From contig JNKY01000013.1 in the NCBI GenBank assembly GCA_000702245.1, forward strand, positions 208,112-272,111: a stretch of 64,000 bases of DNA, written 5' to 3'. Positions 19,103 through 27,889 of the stretch are shown here, piece after piece. Below the pieces are notes generated by a model. The model searched no databases. It was given only the letters and a program-made list of their open reading frames with translations, and had not been told where the DNA came from. Every line of letters begins with the position of its first letter. The first letter of the stretch is position 1. This DNA is from Lachnospiraceae bacterium C6A11. GTDB lineage: Bacteria; Bacillota; Clostridia; Lachnospirales; Lachnospiraceae. The translations under genes and the position numbers were made by a program.

Positions 19103-19807
19103 TCATTCTTCGTCCAGTTCGATCGCTTCAAAGGCGATTCCCTCGGGTTCAGCCTTCAGCACAACATGCTCTCCGGTAACCGGATGGTCAAACTCCATTC
19201 GTGAGAAATACAGCCCTATCTCATGCAGCCCCTTCACAGGCTTCTTCTTAAATACAGGATTGTATCTCATATCGCCCCAGACAGGCGCCTTGTGAGCCGC
19301 CATCTGGCATCTGATCTGATGATGCCTTCCTGTGAAGAGCTCGATCAGAACAAAGCTGAGAGGGCCATCATCCGTATCGAATTCATCCAGTACCTCGTAG
19401 GAAAGCCTTGCTTCCTTTGCTCCCTTGGTGCCCTTCGGAACGACCTTCGAGGTCCCTGTTTTATTATCTGTCAGAATATAGTCGGTGAAGTCTCCTGCTT
19501 CATCAGGAAGCTCTCCGGTAAGAACAGCCTGGTAGTATTTTTCAATCTTACCGTCCTGCAGCATATCCGAAAGCTTTGCAGCAGTATCGCGGTCCTTCGC
19601 AAAAAGCATGATACCACCAACCGGCTTATCCAGCCTGTGAATAACTGCAACATAAGGCTCCTCATCCGAATCCGAATTATCAAAAATATAATTCTGAACC
19701 AGACTCACCATATCCATATCATTTGATTTATCGCCCTGCGCCGGCACCCCGGCAGGCTTAACGCACGCTATAAGGTATTCATCTTCGTATAAAACGTCCA
19801 ACTTCAT
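19103..19807 (-). CDS. RluA-family pseudouridine synthase
   Basis: 234 aa. Converts uridine to pseudouridine in rRNA or tRNA. Catalytic motif HRLDKPVGG (about 58-66; Asp is the catalytic residue), then KYYQAVLTG and the GRHHQIRCQMA motif of RluA/RluD enzymes. No S4 domain. Its ATG overlaps the TAA of the upstream DUF885 gene by one base (TAATG), so translation is probably coupled. The C-terminus is acidic. Exact target site cannot be inferred. Confidence 0.88.
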   Translation of the reverse strand: MKLDVLYEDEYLIACVKPAGVPAQGDKSNDMDMVSLVQNYIFDNSDSDEEPYVAVIHRLDKPVGGIMLFAKDRDTAAKLSDMLQDGKIEKYYQAVLTGELPDEAGDFTDYILTDNKTGTSKVVPKGTKGAKEARLSYEVLDEFDTDDGPLSFVLIELFTGRHHQIRCQMAAHKAPVWGDMRYNPVFKKKPVKGLHEIGLYFSRMEFDHPVTGEHVVLKAEPEGIAFEAIELDEE

Positions 19808-21723
19808 TATTGGTTCTCCTGAATGTACTTATCAACCTGTCTCTCAAGAATATCATACTGAACCGGACCTGTCTCAAGGATAACGCGGTGGAACTCAACA
19901 GCATCAAACTTGTCGCCGAGTGCCTGCTCTGCCTTGTCACGAAGTCCCTTCATCTCATAGTAGCCGAGAACGTAGCTCTGGTAAAGTCCCGGATCACCTG
20001 CAACTATATCAAATATCTTCTCAGCAGCGCTTGTGTCATAGCCCTGCTCGCCGAACCACTTTTCAACATCCTCAACGGTCCATCCGTTGTAGTTGACCTC
20101 GATATCGAGGATACCGAAGACAAGCATATTTATCTCTGAATTAAGAGCTGCAAGCTTTCCTACTGTCTCGTCACTGTCTGTATCAGGATAATCGATCTTC
20201 TCGTAAGAACGGTACTCGATGTATTTTGCCCAACCCTCAACATAGCCTAAGAAGAACTCTATAGATCTGAGGTTGCTTGGATTGGTCGTCAGATAATAGT
20301 TCATCTGATACATATGTCCCGGGAAGCCTTCGTGCGCGATAGTTGCCCACAGATCTTCCGTATGTCCACCGTTTACTCTGATAACGTTTGTCGGAACATC
20401 AACACGTGGCAGCTTGTAGTAAGCAAGTGTACGCTCCATTATCTTCTCGAGAGGCTTCTCAAAATAGTTAAGTGTATATGGAATCTTGTCGATAGCAGGA
20501 TATTCGTCCGTATCAACAACCATAAGCTTCTCAAGCATCTCTTCAACGGTCATATTCTTATCAACATCATCCGTCAGCGTATCATAATGCTCTACATAAT
20601 ACATATATCCGTCAGGATCCTTCTGATACAATGCAACCATATCAGGCATGAAATTGTTCAAACGGTAATACAGAAGCTCAAGTGCCTCTTCAGGAGTTTT
20701 TGTTGAGCTTGTCTTCTGCTTCATGACCAGCGCATAGTAATCCTTGCCCTTTTCATAGCCGGCAAGTCCGGTCTTATTTGTATTTTTTCCCTTGAGCGCT
20801 TCCATCTCTGTAGCAAGCTTCTCATACATCGGAATGATATCGTTCAGAACCAGTTCCTTATTCTTCGCCTTATAGGCTGTCTTCTCCTCAGCCGTAAGGA
20901 AATCAGCCTCATCGATCTTAAGGTTGAAGAGCTCTATCATGAAATGATTTTCTTTCTCTTCTGTAAAGGTATTACACTGCTCGATAACGCTGTCGAGGTT
21001 GTTGTCATTCATAACAAAGCCGTGATCAGCCCTGTCCTTCTCATACTCTATAAGCTTATCGAAGTAAGCAGGTGATGATTCAAGAAGAGAGAGGTAATCT
21101 TCTACGTCCTCCTTAGTTTCCAGCAGATAATCCGTGAAAGTACTTGAAAAGCCTTCCTGGAAACCGTTGCATGGAGAAAATGCGCTCTTATAGTAGTTAT
21201 AACCATACATCTTGAGCTCATCCTCGAAATCCTCCATATAGAGGTCGTACGAAATACGATCTGTTTCATTCAGAGAATCTCTGTCGATTGCCTGGAGCCT
21301 GTTCATCCACTCCTCGGCCTGAGCCTTGCTTTCATCCATTACAGCATCAGACCAGTCAACATCGCTCCATTTTGGCTCCGGCTTTTCAAGTCCGAGCGTA
21401 GAACCATCCTTGACCTTACTATGATATCCCACAAAGCTTGCTTCAAGCGCTTCCTTGAAATAATCATCTTCGAACTGCTTAAATGCCTTCTCCTGCTCAG
21501 GATCAACATTTATCGGTGCCTCTTCTGTAGTTTTAACGTCATCAGTAGTAACAGTACCGATCGTACTGTCCTCTGTTGTTCTGTTCTCAAGTGTAGCGAT
21601 GATAGACTCTCTTGTCGACCTCTCGCCCATCCCATTGCTGACATTTTCCTTTCCGCAGCTTGACATTGAGATCATCATTACCATTGAAACTATAAGTGCA
21701 ATGCCCTTTTTCAATCTCTTCAT
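19807..21723 (-). CDS. DUF885 family lipoprotein (putative metallopeptidase)
   Basis: 638 aa. The first residues (MKRLKKG, hydrophobic segment, SMSSCGK) form a lipoprotein signal with Cys as the predicted lipidated residue, so it should sit on the outer face of the membrane. A Glu/Thr-rich linker follows, then the DUF885 domain with HEGFPGH at 464-470, the proposed zinc-binding motif of this family (HExxxxH-like), and a downstream YVEGWAKY segment. Known members are poorly characterised; peptidase activity is inferred. The upstream ATG at 21750 is possible, but AGGAGGAG lies just before ATG 21723. Translationally coupled to the pseudouridine synthase, an unexpected partner. Confidence 0.85.
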   Translation of the reverse strand: MKRLKKGIALIVSMVMMISMSSCGKENVSNGMGERSTRESIIATLENRTTEDSTIGTVTTDDVKTTEEAPINVDPEQEKAFKQFEDDYFKEALEASFVGYHSKVKDGSTLGLEKPEPKWSDVDWSDAVMDESKAQAEEWMNRLQAIDRDSLNETDRISYDLYMEDFEDELKMYGYNYYKSAFSPCNGFQEGFSSTFTDYLLETKEDVEDYLSLLESSPAYFDKLIEYEKDRADHGFVMNDNNLDSVIEQCNTFTEEKENHFMIELFNLKIDEADFLTAEEKTAYKAKNKELVLNDIIPMYEKLATEMEALKGKNTNKTGLAGYEKGKDYYALVMKQKTSSTKTPEEALELLYYRLNNFMPDMVALYQKDPDGYMYYVEHYDTLTDDVDKNMTVEEMLEKLMVVDTDEYPAIDKIPYTLNYFEKPLEKIMERTLAYYKLPRVDVPTNVIRVNGGHTEDLWATIAHEGFPGHMYQMNYYLTTNPSNLRSIEFFLGYVEGWAKYIEYRSYEKIDYPDTDSDETVGKLAALNSEINMLVFGILDIEVNYNGWTVEDVEKWFGEQGYDTSAAEKIFDIVAGDPGLYQSYVLGYYEMKGLRDKAEQALGDKFDAVEFHRVILETGPVQYDILERQVDKYIQENQ

Positions 21724-22119
21724 TACTATCTCCTCCTGAATTAATAGCAAAACTCTATAGCCTTAAATTTCACTACCACCAATTCAATATAACATAAACA
21801 GGCAGTAAATCAATTGTTTTCACTGAAAAAACACGATTCTTAATATAAACTTCATTATATATACGTAGGCCGGCAGATTTTTTATTGTGGTTTTTTGACT
21901 TTTTTCACTTTTTGTCCGAAATATGCTCGGAACCTCGGTATCTCTTCAAAATTTTCCGGATTTTCTCCCGTTTTCCTTCCGGAGTGTTGCGCTTTTGTTA
22001 TGCTTTATCGTGTATTATGAAGAAGTGATGCAGGAAGTGCATCGTTTATTTAGACTTTTTCACACAGACCCACAAGGTTTGTGATGTAATATATTCGTTA
22101 CATGTTTTTGGAGGGATAC
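21724..22119. other. intergenic region, divergent DUF885 gene and family member D
   Basis: 396 bp. Towards the DUF885 gene a promoter-like TTGATT-N16-TATATT lies near 21790-21818 (minus strand). Towards family member D lies the direct-repeat promoter at 21986-22018. The middle (21840-21960) is AT- and T-rich with no gene. Confidence 0.6.
21986..22018 (+). promoter_or_regulatory. direct-repeat box + -10, promoter of family member D
   Basis: GTTGCGC (21986-21992), TTTT, GTTATGC (21997-22003), exactly 9 bp, TATTAT (22013-22018). The leader is about 95 nt. Confidence 0.8.
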
Positions 22120-22839
22120 ATGAGGGGAAATGACTCGGAGAAAGATTACGACCAGTATATCCGCCTCCACTGCGGGCATGAAGCGTCGCACCAGAAGGCG
22201 GAGGTCGTAACGACCAACTTTGCTAAGGCTATTGCTGCCAGTCTGCTGAAGAACAGCAAGAAAGCCTTTAACATAGATGATATTCATAAGGTTTCGGTAT
22301 CCATCAGGACGATGCCTGAGTTCAACAAGATCGCAGGCGATCCACGTCGTCTTCAGAGCTGTATGGCCGATGAGCGGACTATCGTAAGCGCGCAATCGAT
22401 GATAATAAATAAGACCTATGGCGTCGCACCCGAAAATATCACCGAATACGTTCACAAGATGGATTTGCTATATAAAAATATCAGTGTTGGCGAGAACCAG
22501 AGCGCAGAATATAAAGCCTTCCGCGCCGCTGTCAGCTCCATCCGCAAGCTTGGCATGCTGAACCTTTCGACCGAGCAGGGCAGGAAGACCGCTTCTGAGA
22601 TGCTTGTGCCTCTCAATGCCAATCTTCTTTCCGCATCAGAACGCTGCATCAAGAAGAATCAGGAGCAGGCGAACCGGTTCGATGGTGAAGAGGGCTACAA
22701 TAATACTCTCGACGCGCTTCGGATACTTGCAGAATACGCACCTGACACGAAGGATCAGATCAAGGTTTCAGTGGACAAGATCAGTAGAGCCCCTAAGGCG
22801 AAGGAAGCTTCTCCTGCAAAGGCTCCAAAGCTTGGATAA
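22120..22839 (+). CDS. small hypothetical protein, family member D (239 aa)
   Basis: Function not recognised. The C-terminal half is a degenerate copy of the module seen in the giant proteins: an S-x-EYKAFRAAV helix (compare SSxQF...KxA), then LLSASE-x-CIKK, then NNTLDALRILAEYA, matching the T[V/L]D-x-[I/L]L helix. The N-terminal half contains IAGDPRRLQ, resembling IGDPKKME near the C-terminus of the 1221-aa protein. It ends in a Lys/Ala/Pro-rich tail. ATG 22102 opens the frame, but GGAGGGATAC precedes ATG 22120, which is chosen. It looks like a minimal version of the family, and may be the best member for study. A strong terminator follows. Confidence 0.85.
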   Translation: MRGNDSEKDYDQYIRLHCGHEASHQKAEVVTTNFAKAIAASLLKNSKKAFNIDDIHKVSVSIRTMPEFNKIAGDPRRLQSCMADERTIVSAQSMIINKTYGVAPENITEYVHKMDLLYKNISVGENQSAEYKAFRAAVSSIRKLGMLNLSTEQGRKTASEMLVPLNANLLSASERCIKKNQEQANRFDGEEGYNNTLDALRILAEYAPDTKDQIKVSVDKISRAPKAKEASPAKAPKLG

Positions 22840-22845
22840 TATATA

Positions 22846-22884
22846 AAAACTCCGGACAGCCGTTTAAACTGTCCGGAGTTTTTT
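22846..22884 (+). terminator. strong terminator after family member D, bidirectional
   Basis: 10-bp stem CTCCGGACAG/CTGTCCGGAG with T6 on the + strand and A5 before it, so it can also serve the convergent FHA gene. Confidence 0.9.
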
Positions 22885-22936
22885 ATGCTTAAATTACGGA
22901 AATACGCGTATTTTCAGCACATCCTCTGTATTTTAT

Positions 22937-24259
22937 CTACCTGCCTCTAACCTCATATTTCTGAGCCAGCTGCGGTGTTTCGTCAACATGTATATAGATG
23001 CAGGAAAGCACTATCGCTGCCAGCCAGGCGATATTCATCCAGATGCTGTCCATCGGAAGCGAATCCGTCAGGCTAAGGCTTGCGCCGTATGTTGCATTGT
23101 AATCGCCGCTTTCCAGTCCAACGATGATAAGTACAAGAACCCACGAAAGTGCGAAATAAATGATAGGCCTGTACCATCTGGTTCCGACCTTATCCATATT
23201 TGCACTGTCCTTGAAGAGCATCGCAAGGCTTATAAGCGAAGCAAGATTGAGAGCTATCTCTACGATCGCCAGCAGCCAGTACATATTTCCAAACAACTCC
23301 CAGAAGAGTGAGCCCAGCCCGATCATAAGAATGAGCATGTAAGCGATGATAGTTCCTGTATAGCCCGCTGCTATCATCTCCATGCCGAGGAAGGTATTCT
23401 TCTTTCTGTAAGAGAACAGCGAGATCGGGAACAGTACCATACCGATTGCTGTGACGAGATACATCACGAACATCGCAACTATTGTTATTCCTGTACTGAA
23501 ATTGCAGAAGATATTTACGCCGTCAAAGGCTGAGATGGTCCTCACAAAATTGATCAGAAATACAACCGCGATTATCGACCAGACGAGTGCAGCGCCAAGT
23601 CCGAAGGCATTGAGCCCCGTGAAGCTTGTATCTGCGCGGCCTGCAGGCGAAACTCTGTCAGCACCGTGACCAACAGCACCGACTCCGTACATACCGCCCT
23701 GAACCGGTCTTCCCGGTGCACTTCCGTAATTCATGGCACCTGCGCCCGAACCGCTGGTGAAGCTGTTCTGTGGATTCATTCCGACGCTTGTCTGCGGTCT
23801 TGCGAACCTCTGCGGACCATTATTATACATAGTCTCAGGATTGCCGCTTCCGCCGAAATACCCGGCCGGAGTAGGTCTGTCACTTACAGCGTTGACCTTC
23901 GGCTGTCCCGGAACCACCGGCATGCCATCCCTCTTCATTGTGATGTCTATATAAAGTGTATCCGGCGTCGGAAAAGCGGCAAGCGCTATCGTCGAACCGT
24001 CGAATACCTTAACCCATTTTATCTTTGTACCATTCATGGAGCTTCCGGCAGCACTTCCGAAGTCCCTATAGACCCATCCGTCCTTTTCCAGACAGAACGC
24101 CGCATGCTTCTCTGCAACACCGATGTTTCGGATCACAATATCGCACTCCATGCTTCTTCCGATCGTAACGATCTTCTTTTCCTCAGATATATATTCCTCC
24201 AGCGTATACGAATACGTCTGCATGCCATATCTGATATTCAGTATAGTTTCGCTTCTCAT
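22937..24259 (-). CDS. FHA-domain membrane protein
   Basis: 440 aa. N-terminal FHA domain (about 25-105) with IGRSMECDIVI, KHAAF and the SxNGTK loop; FHA domains bind phosphothreonine peptides. A Gly/Pro/Asn-rich linker (about 115-215) is followed by about six hydrophobic segments (from 225 to the C-terminus) forming an integral membrane domain that I do not recognise. The FHA domain would face the cytoplasm. Start follows TAGGAGG. It lies between two members of the uncharacterised family but is transcribed from the other strand. It may link Ser/Thr-kinase signalling to the membrane, by analogy only. Confidence 0.88.
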   Translation of the reverse strand: MRSETILNIRYGMQTYSYTLEEYISEEKKIVTIGRSMECDIVIRNIGVAEKHAAFCLEKDGWVYRDFGSAAGSSMNGTKIKWVKVFDGSTIALAAFPTPDTLYIDITMKRDGMPVVPGQPKVNAVSDRPTPAGYFGGSGNPETMYNNGPQRFARPQTSVGMNPQNSFTSGSGAGAMNYGSAPGRPVQGGMYGVGAVGHGADRVSPAGRADTSFTGLNAFGLGAALVWSIIAVVFLINFVRTISAFDGVNIFCNFSTGITIVAMFVMYLVTAIGMVLFPISLFSYRKKNTFLGMEMIAAGYTGTIIAYMLILMIGLGSLFWELFGNMYWLLAIVEIALNLASLISLAMLFKDSANMDKVGTRWYRPIIYFALSWVLVLIIVGLESGDYNATYGASLSLTDSLPMDSIWMNIAWLAAIVLSCIYIHVDETPQLAQKYEVRGR

Positions 24260-24399
24260 TTTAACCTCCTACAAATATAGCCCCACAGCAATTGTACTTT
24301 ACTTTATTTTTATTTACAAGTGGATTCAGCTTCGCCGGTGAAAAAAACAACAGATAAACGGAAATATATCTCTCGGGTATTTGCTGATATATCCGGTGT

Positions 24400-24432
24400 G
24401 TTGCGCTTTTGTTATGTTTAATGGTTTAGAAT
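24400..24432 (+). promoter_or_regulatory. direct-repeat box + -10, promoter of family remnant E
   Basis: GTTGCGC (24400-24406), TTTT, GTTATGT (24411-24417), exactly 9 bp, TAGAAT (24427-24432). Intact although the gene behind it is frameshifted. Confidence 0.75.
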
Positions 24433-24488
24433 CATTAATTGTAAGAAGACGCCACGAAGTATTTTGTTTTTCCATCATGGAGGTAGTT

Positions 24489-24844
24489 ATGAAAGAGATA
24501 GATGAAATTGAAGAACTGGAGATAAATACGAATCAAAACCAGGAGGAACCTGCAGTAGAGGAGGATAGACCAACTCCCGGCACACCTGACGACTCTGTAT
24601 TTGACGGGCTGAAGGCAGCTTATGACAAGGCTACCTCCCTTGAAGTTAAATATGAATATTACACCCAGATGAAGCTAATGCCGACCTTCTTGCCGCTTCC
24701 GAAAAATACATGAAGGGCAAGATGACGGTCCGCGGCACAGATGAAGGTGAGTTCCGTTTCAACAATACGGTGGACGCTCTCGCGATCATGTCAAGATACG
24801 CAACCGGCAGCAAGGAGCTTAAGAATAACACCATGAATATGTAG
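24489..24844 (+). pseudogene. frameshifted, shortened family remnant E
   Basis: ATG 24489 follows GGAGGTAG and opens 74 codons ending at 24713. The N-terminus (..EINTNQNQ..) resembles that of the 1221-aa protein (..EINTNTNQ..). Near 24650-24690 the homology moves to another frame: read there, the DNA encodes EANADLLAASEKYMK then NNTVDALAIMSRYA, matching LLSASE-x-CIKK and NNTLDALRILAEYA of the 239-aa protein, ending at TAG 24844. So this looks like a C-type gene with a large internal deletion and a frameshift. Alternatives: a sequencing error, or a programmed frameshift; no slippery heptamer was obvious. Confidence 0.7.
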
Positions 24845-24893
24845 GCTGTTTGACCACTGCTGATCGATCATCTCGTTAAAAACAAAATATTAC

Positions 24894-24925
24894 AAAAGAG
24901 ACAGGCCACATGGTCTGTCTCTTTT
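24894..24925. terminator. terminator of the atp operon, bidirectional
   Basis: 11-bp stem AAAAGAGACAG/CTGTCTCTTTT with a short loop, between the family remnant and atpC. The T-run exists on both strands. Confidence 0.85.
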
Positions 24926-24949
24926 AGTATTAATCCACTATCTGGATCA

Positions 24950-25360
24950 TTATTTATTTTTCTCAGCCATACGTATACGAAGAACTGATCTCTTAAGTGC
25001 AAGCTCTGCCTTACTGATATCGCCGGCATTGTCCTCGATCTTACGCTCAGCTCTGATTTTGGCAGCTTCGGCTCTGTTCTTATCGATATCCTCAGGCCAT
25101 TCAACCGCCTCTGCAAGGATTGTGATCCTGTCGCCGAGTATTTCTGCAAAGCCCGAATGGAGCGCAGCTTCGCGGACTGATTTGTTATTATGAATTTTTA
25201 AAACTCCCGGAGCGATAACAACCGTCGTCGGAACGTGTCTCGGATAGATACCGATATCTCCTTCAACCGTCGTAAACTCCACGAACTCAGCATCACCGCT
25301 GAAGAACTCTTTCTCCGGAGTTATTATCCTGAGCTGCATTTTTACTGCACCATCTGCCAT
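24950..25360 (-). CDS. atpC: F-type ATP synthase epsilon subunit
   Basis: 136 aa. Epsilon subunit of the F1 central stalk: N-terminal beta sandwich (MQLRIITPEKEFFSG, YPRHVPTT) and a C-terminal two-helix part rich in Arg/Lys/Glu (AEAAKIRAERK). Couples rotation and can inhibit ATP hydrolysis. Last gene of the operon. Start follows GAGGTTGG. The 108-bp gap to atpD holds two hairpins that may modulate its expression. Confidence 0.95.
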   Translation of the reverse strand: MADGAVKMQLRIITPEKEFFSGDAEFVEFTTVEGDIGIYPRHVPTTVVIAPGVLKIHNNKSVREAALHSGFAEILGDRITILAEAVEWPEDIDKNRAEAAKIRAERKIEDNAGDISKAELALKRSVLRIRMAEKNK

Positions 25361-25382
25361 ATTACCAACCTCTTATACTATT

Positions 25383-25453
25383 CTCGCAGGATACACTGTG
25401 TCCGCGAGGGCGTATTTCATCTACAACCGAGTGGATACTGTGTATCCGGCTCG
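25383..25453 (-). repeat. two related hairpins in the atpD-atpC spacer
   Basis: 25383-25408 folds as CTCGC-x-GGATACAC/TGTGTCCGCGAG and 25428-25453 as CGAG-GGATAC/GTATCC-CTCG. They share the GGATAC core and look like diverged duplicates. Likely transcript-stability or translation-tuning elements (inference). Confidence 0.6.
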
Positions 25454-25468
25454 TCATGCTATGGATAA

Positions 25469-26884
<1,416 letters not shown>

Positions 26885-26887
26885 TTA

Positions 26888-27817
26888 TTATTGAAGGGCT
26901 TCTGCCCCGGCAATTATTTCAGTTAATTCCTGCGTGATTGAACTCTGACGCGCTCTGTTGTACTGCAGCGACAGCGAACTGATCATATCGTCCGCGTTCT
27001 CTGTAGCCGAATCCATCGCCTGCATACGCGCCGCATTCTCACTGGCTATTGATTCCAGGAATGCTCCGTAGATAATATTTGTCATATATTTCGGAATGAT
27101 CAGGTTAAGCACCCTTTCCTCCGGAGTCTTGCCGCCCGGCATAGCCACGCCGAAGTTGTTCGGCAGCTGCATCTCTGTCTCCATACCGTAATTCATGAGC
27201 AGCTTCTGATCCTCTGCGGACTCGCCTGTATCAAGCGCCTTAAAGTCATCCTTCTCAACCGGAAGAAGCTTCCTCATCACAGGATCGTGAACAACCGTAT
27301 TCTTGAAGTCGGTGTAGGCAACGTATATCTCACCTATATTTCCGGCTTCAAACTCCTTAAGGAGTTCCTTCGTGAGAAGCATACAGTCATCATAAAGAGG
27401 ATCGTTGATTATATCCGAATAATCCTTATGGATCTTGTAGCCCTTACGCTGAAGTCCCTCAAGGCCCTTACGGCCGAGAGCATAGATAAGTGTTGTGTCC
27501 TTATCGAAGCCCTCACGCTCAACAAGCTTAACGATATTTGAGTTGTATCCACCTGCAAGACCTCTGTTTGAGCTCATGACAAGTACTGCCTTGCCCGCGC
27601 TCTCACTCTTCTGAAGATACTTGCTGTCAAGACTTGAGGTTTTGGCAAGGATGGAGCATATGGTGCTGTATAATATTTCAAAATACAGCTCATTCGCTTC
27701 AACCCTGGCTCTCGCCTTCTGCAGCTTGACCGTAGAAACAAGCTTCATGGCCTTAGTGATCTGCTGTGTACTTTGGACGCTCTCGCGGCGTCTTTTTATA
27801 CTTCTCATCGAAGCCAT
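26888..27817 (-). CDS. atpG: F-type ATP synthase gamma subunit
   Basis: 309 aa, about 20 longer than typical. Central rotating shaft of F1. Conserved N-terminus (RRIKS-like: MRSIKRRRESVQSTQQITKAMKLVS), SSNRGLAGGYNSN, and the C-terminal helix (ENAARMQAMDSATENA, SLQYNRARQSSITQELTEI). Extra length is in the middle (about 190-225). Start ATG follows GGAGG. Confidence 0.96.
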   Translation of the reverse strand: MASMRSIKRRRESVQSTQQITKAMKLVSTVKLQKARARVEANELYFEILYSTICSILAKTSSLDSKYLQKSESAGKAVLVMSSNRGLAGGYNSNIVKLVEREGFDKDTTLIYALGRKGLEGLQRKGYKIHKDYSDIINDPLYDDCMLLTKELLKEFEAGNIGEIYVAYTDFKNTVVHDPVMRKLLPVEKDDFKALDTGESAEDQKLLMNYGMETEMQLPNNFGVAMPGGKTPEERVLNLIIPKYMTNIIYGAFLESIASENAARMQAMDSATENADDMISSLSLQYNRARQSSITQELTEIIAGAEALQ

Positions 27818-27889
27818 GGAAACTGACCTCCGTTACTAACTAATCATCATACTCACCATCAGTCTGATGAGCCTCCTCCGTTTCACAGA

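Noticed and set aside
24868..25149. Open frame overlapping atpC
   Set aside because: Out-of-frame shadow of the epsilon subunit gene, no ribosome binding site.
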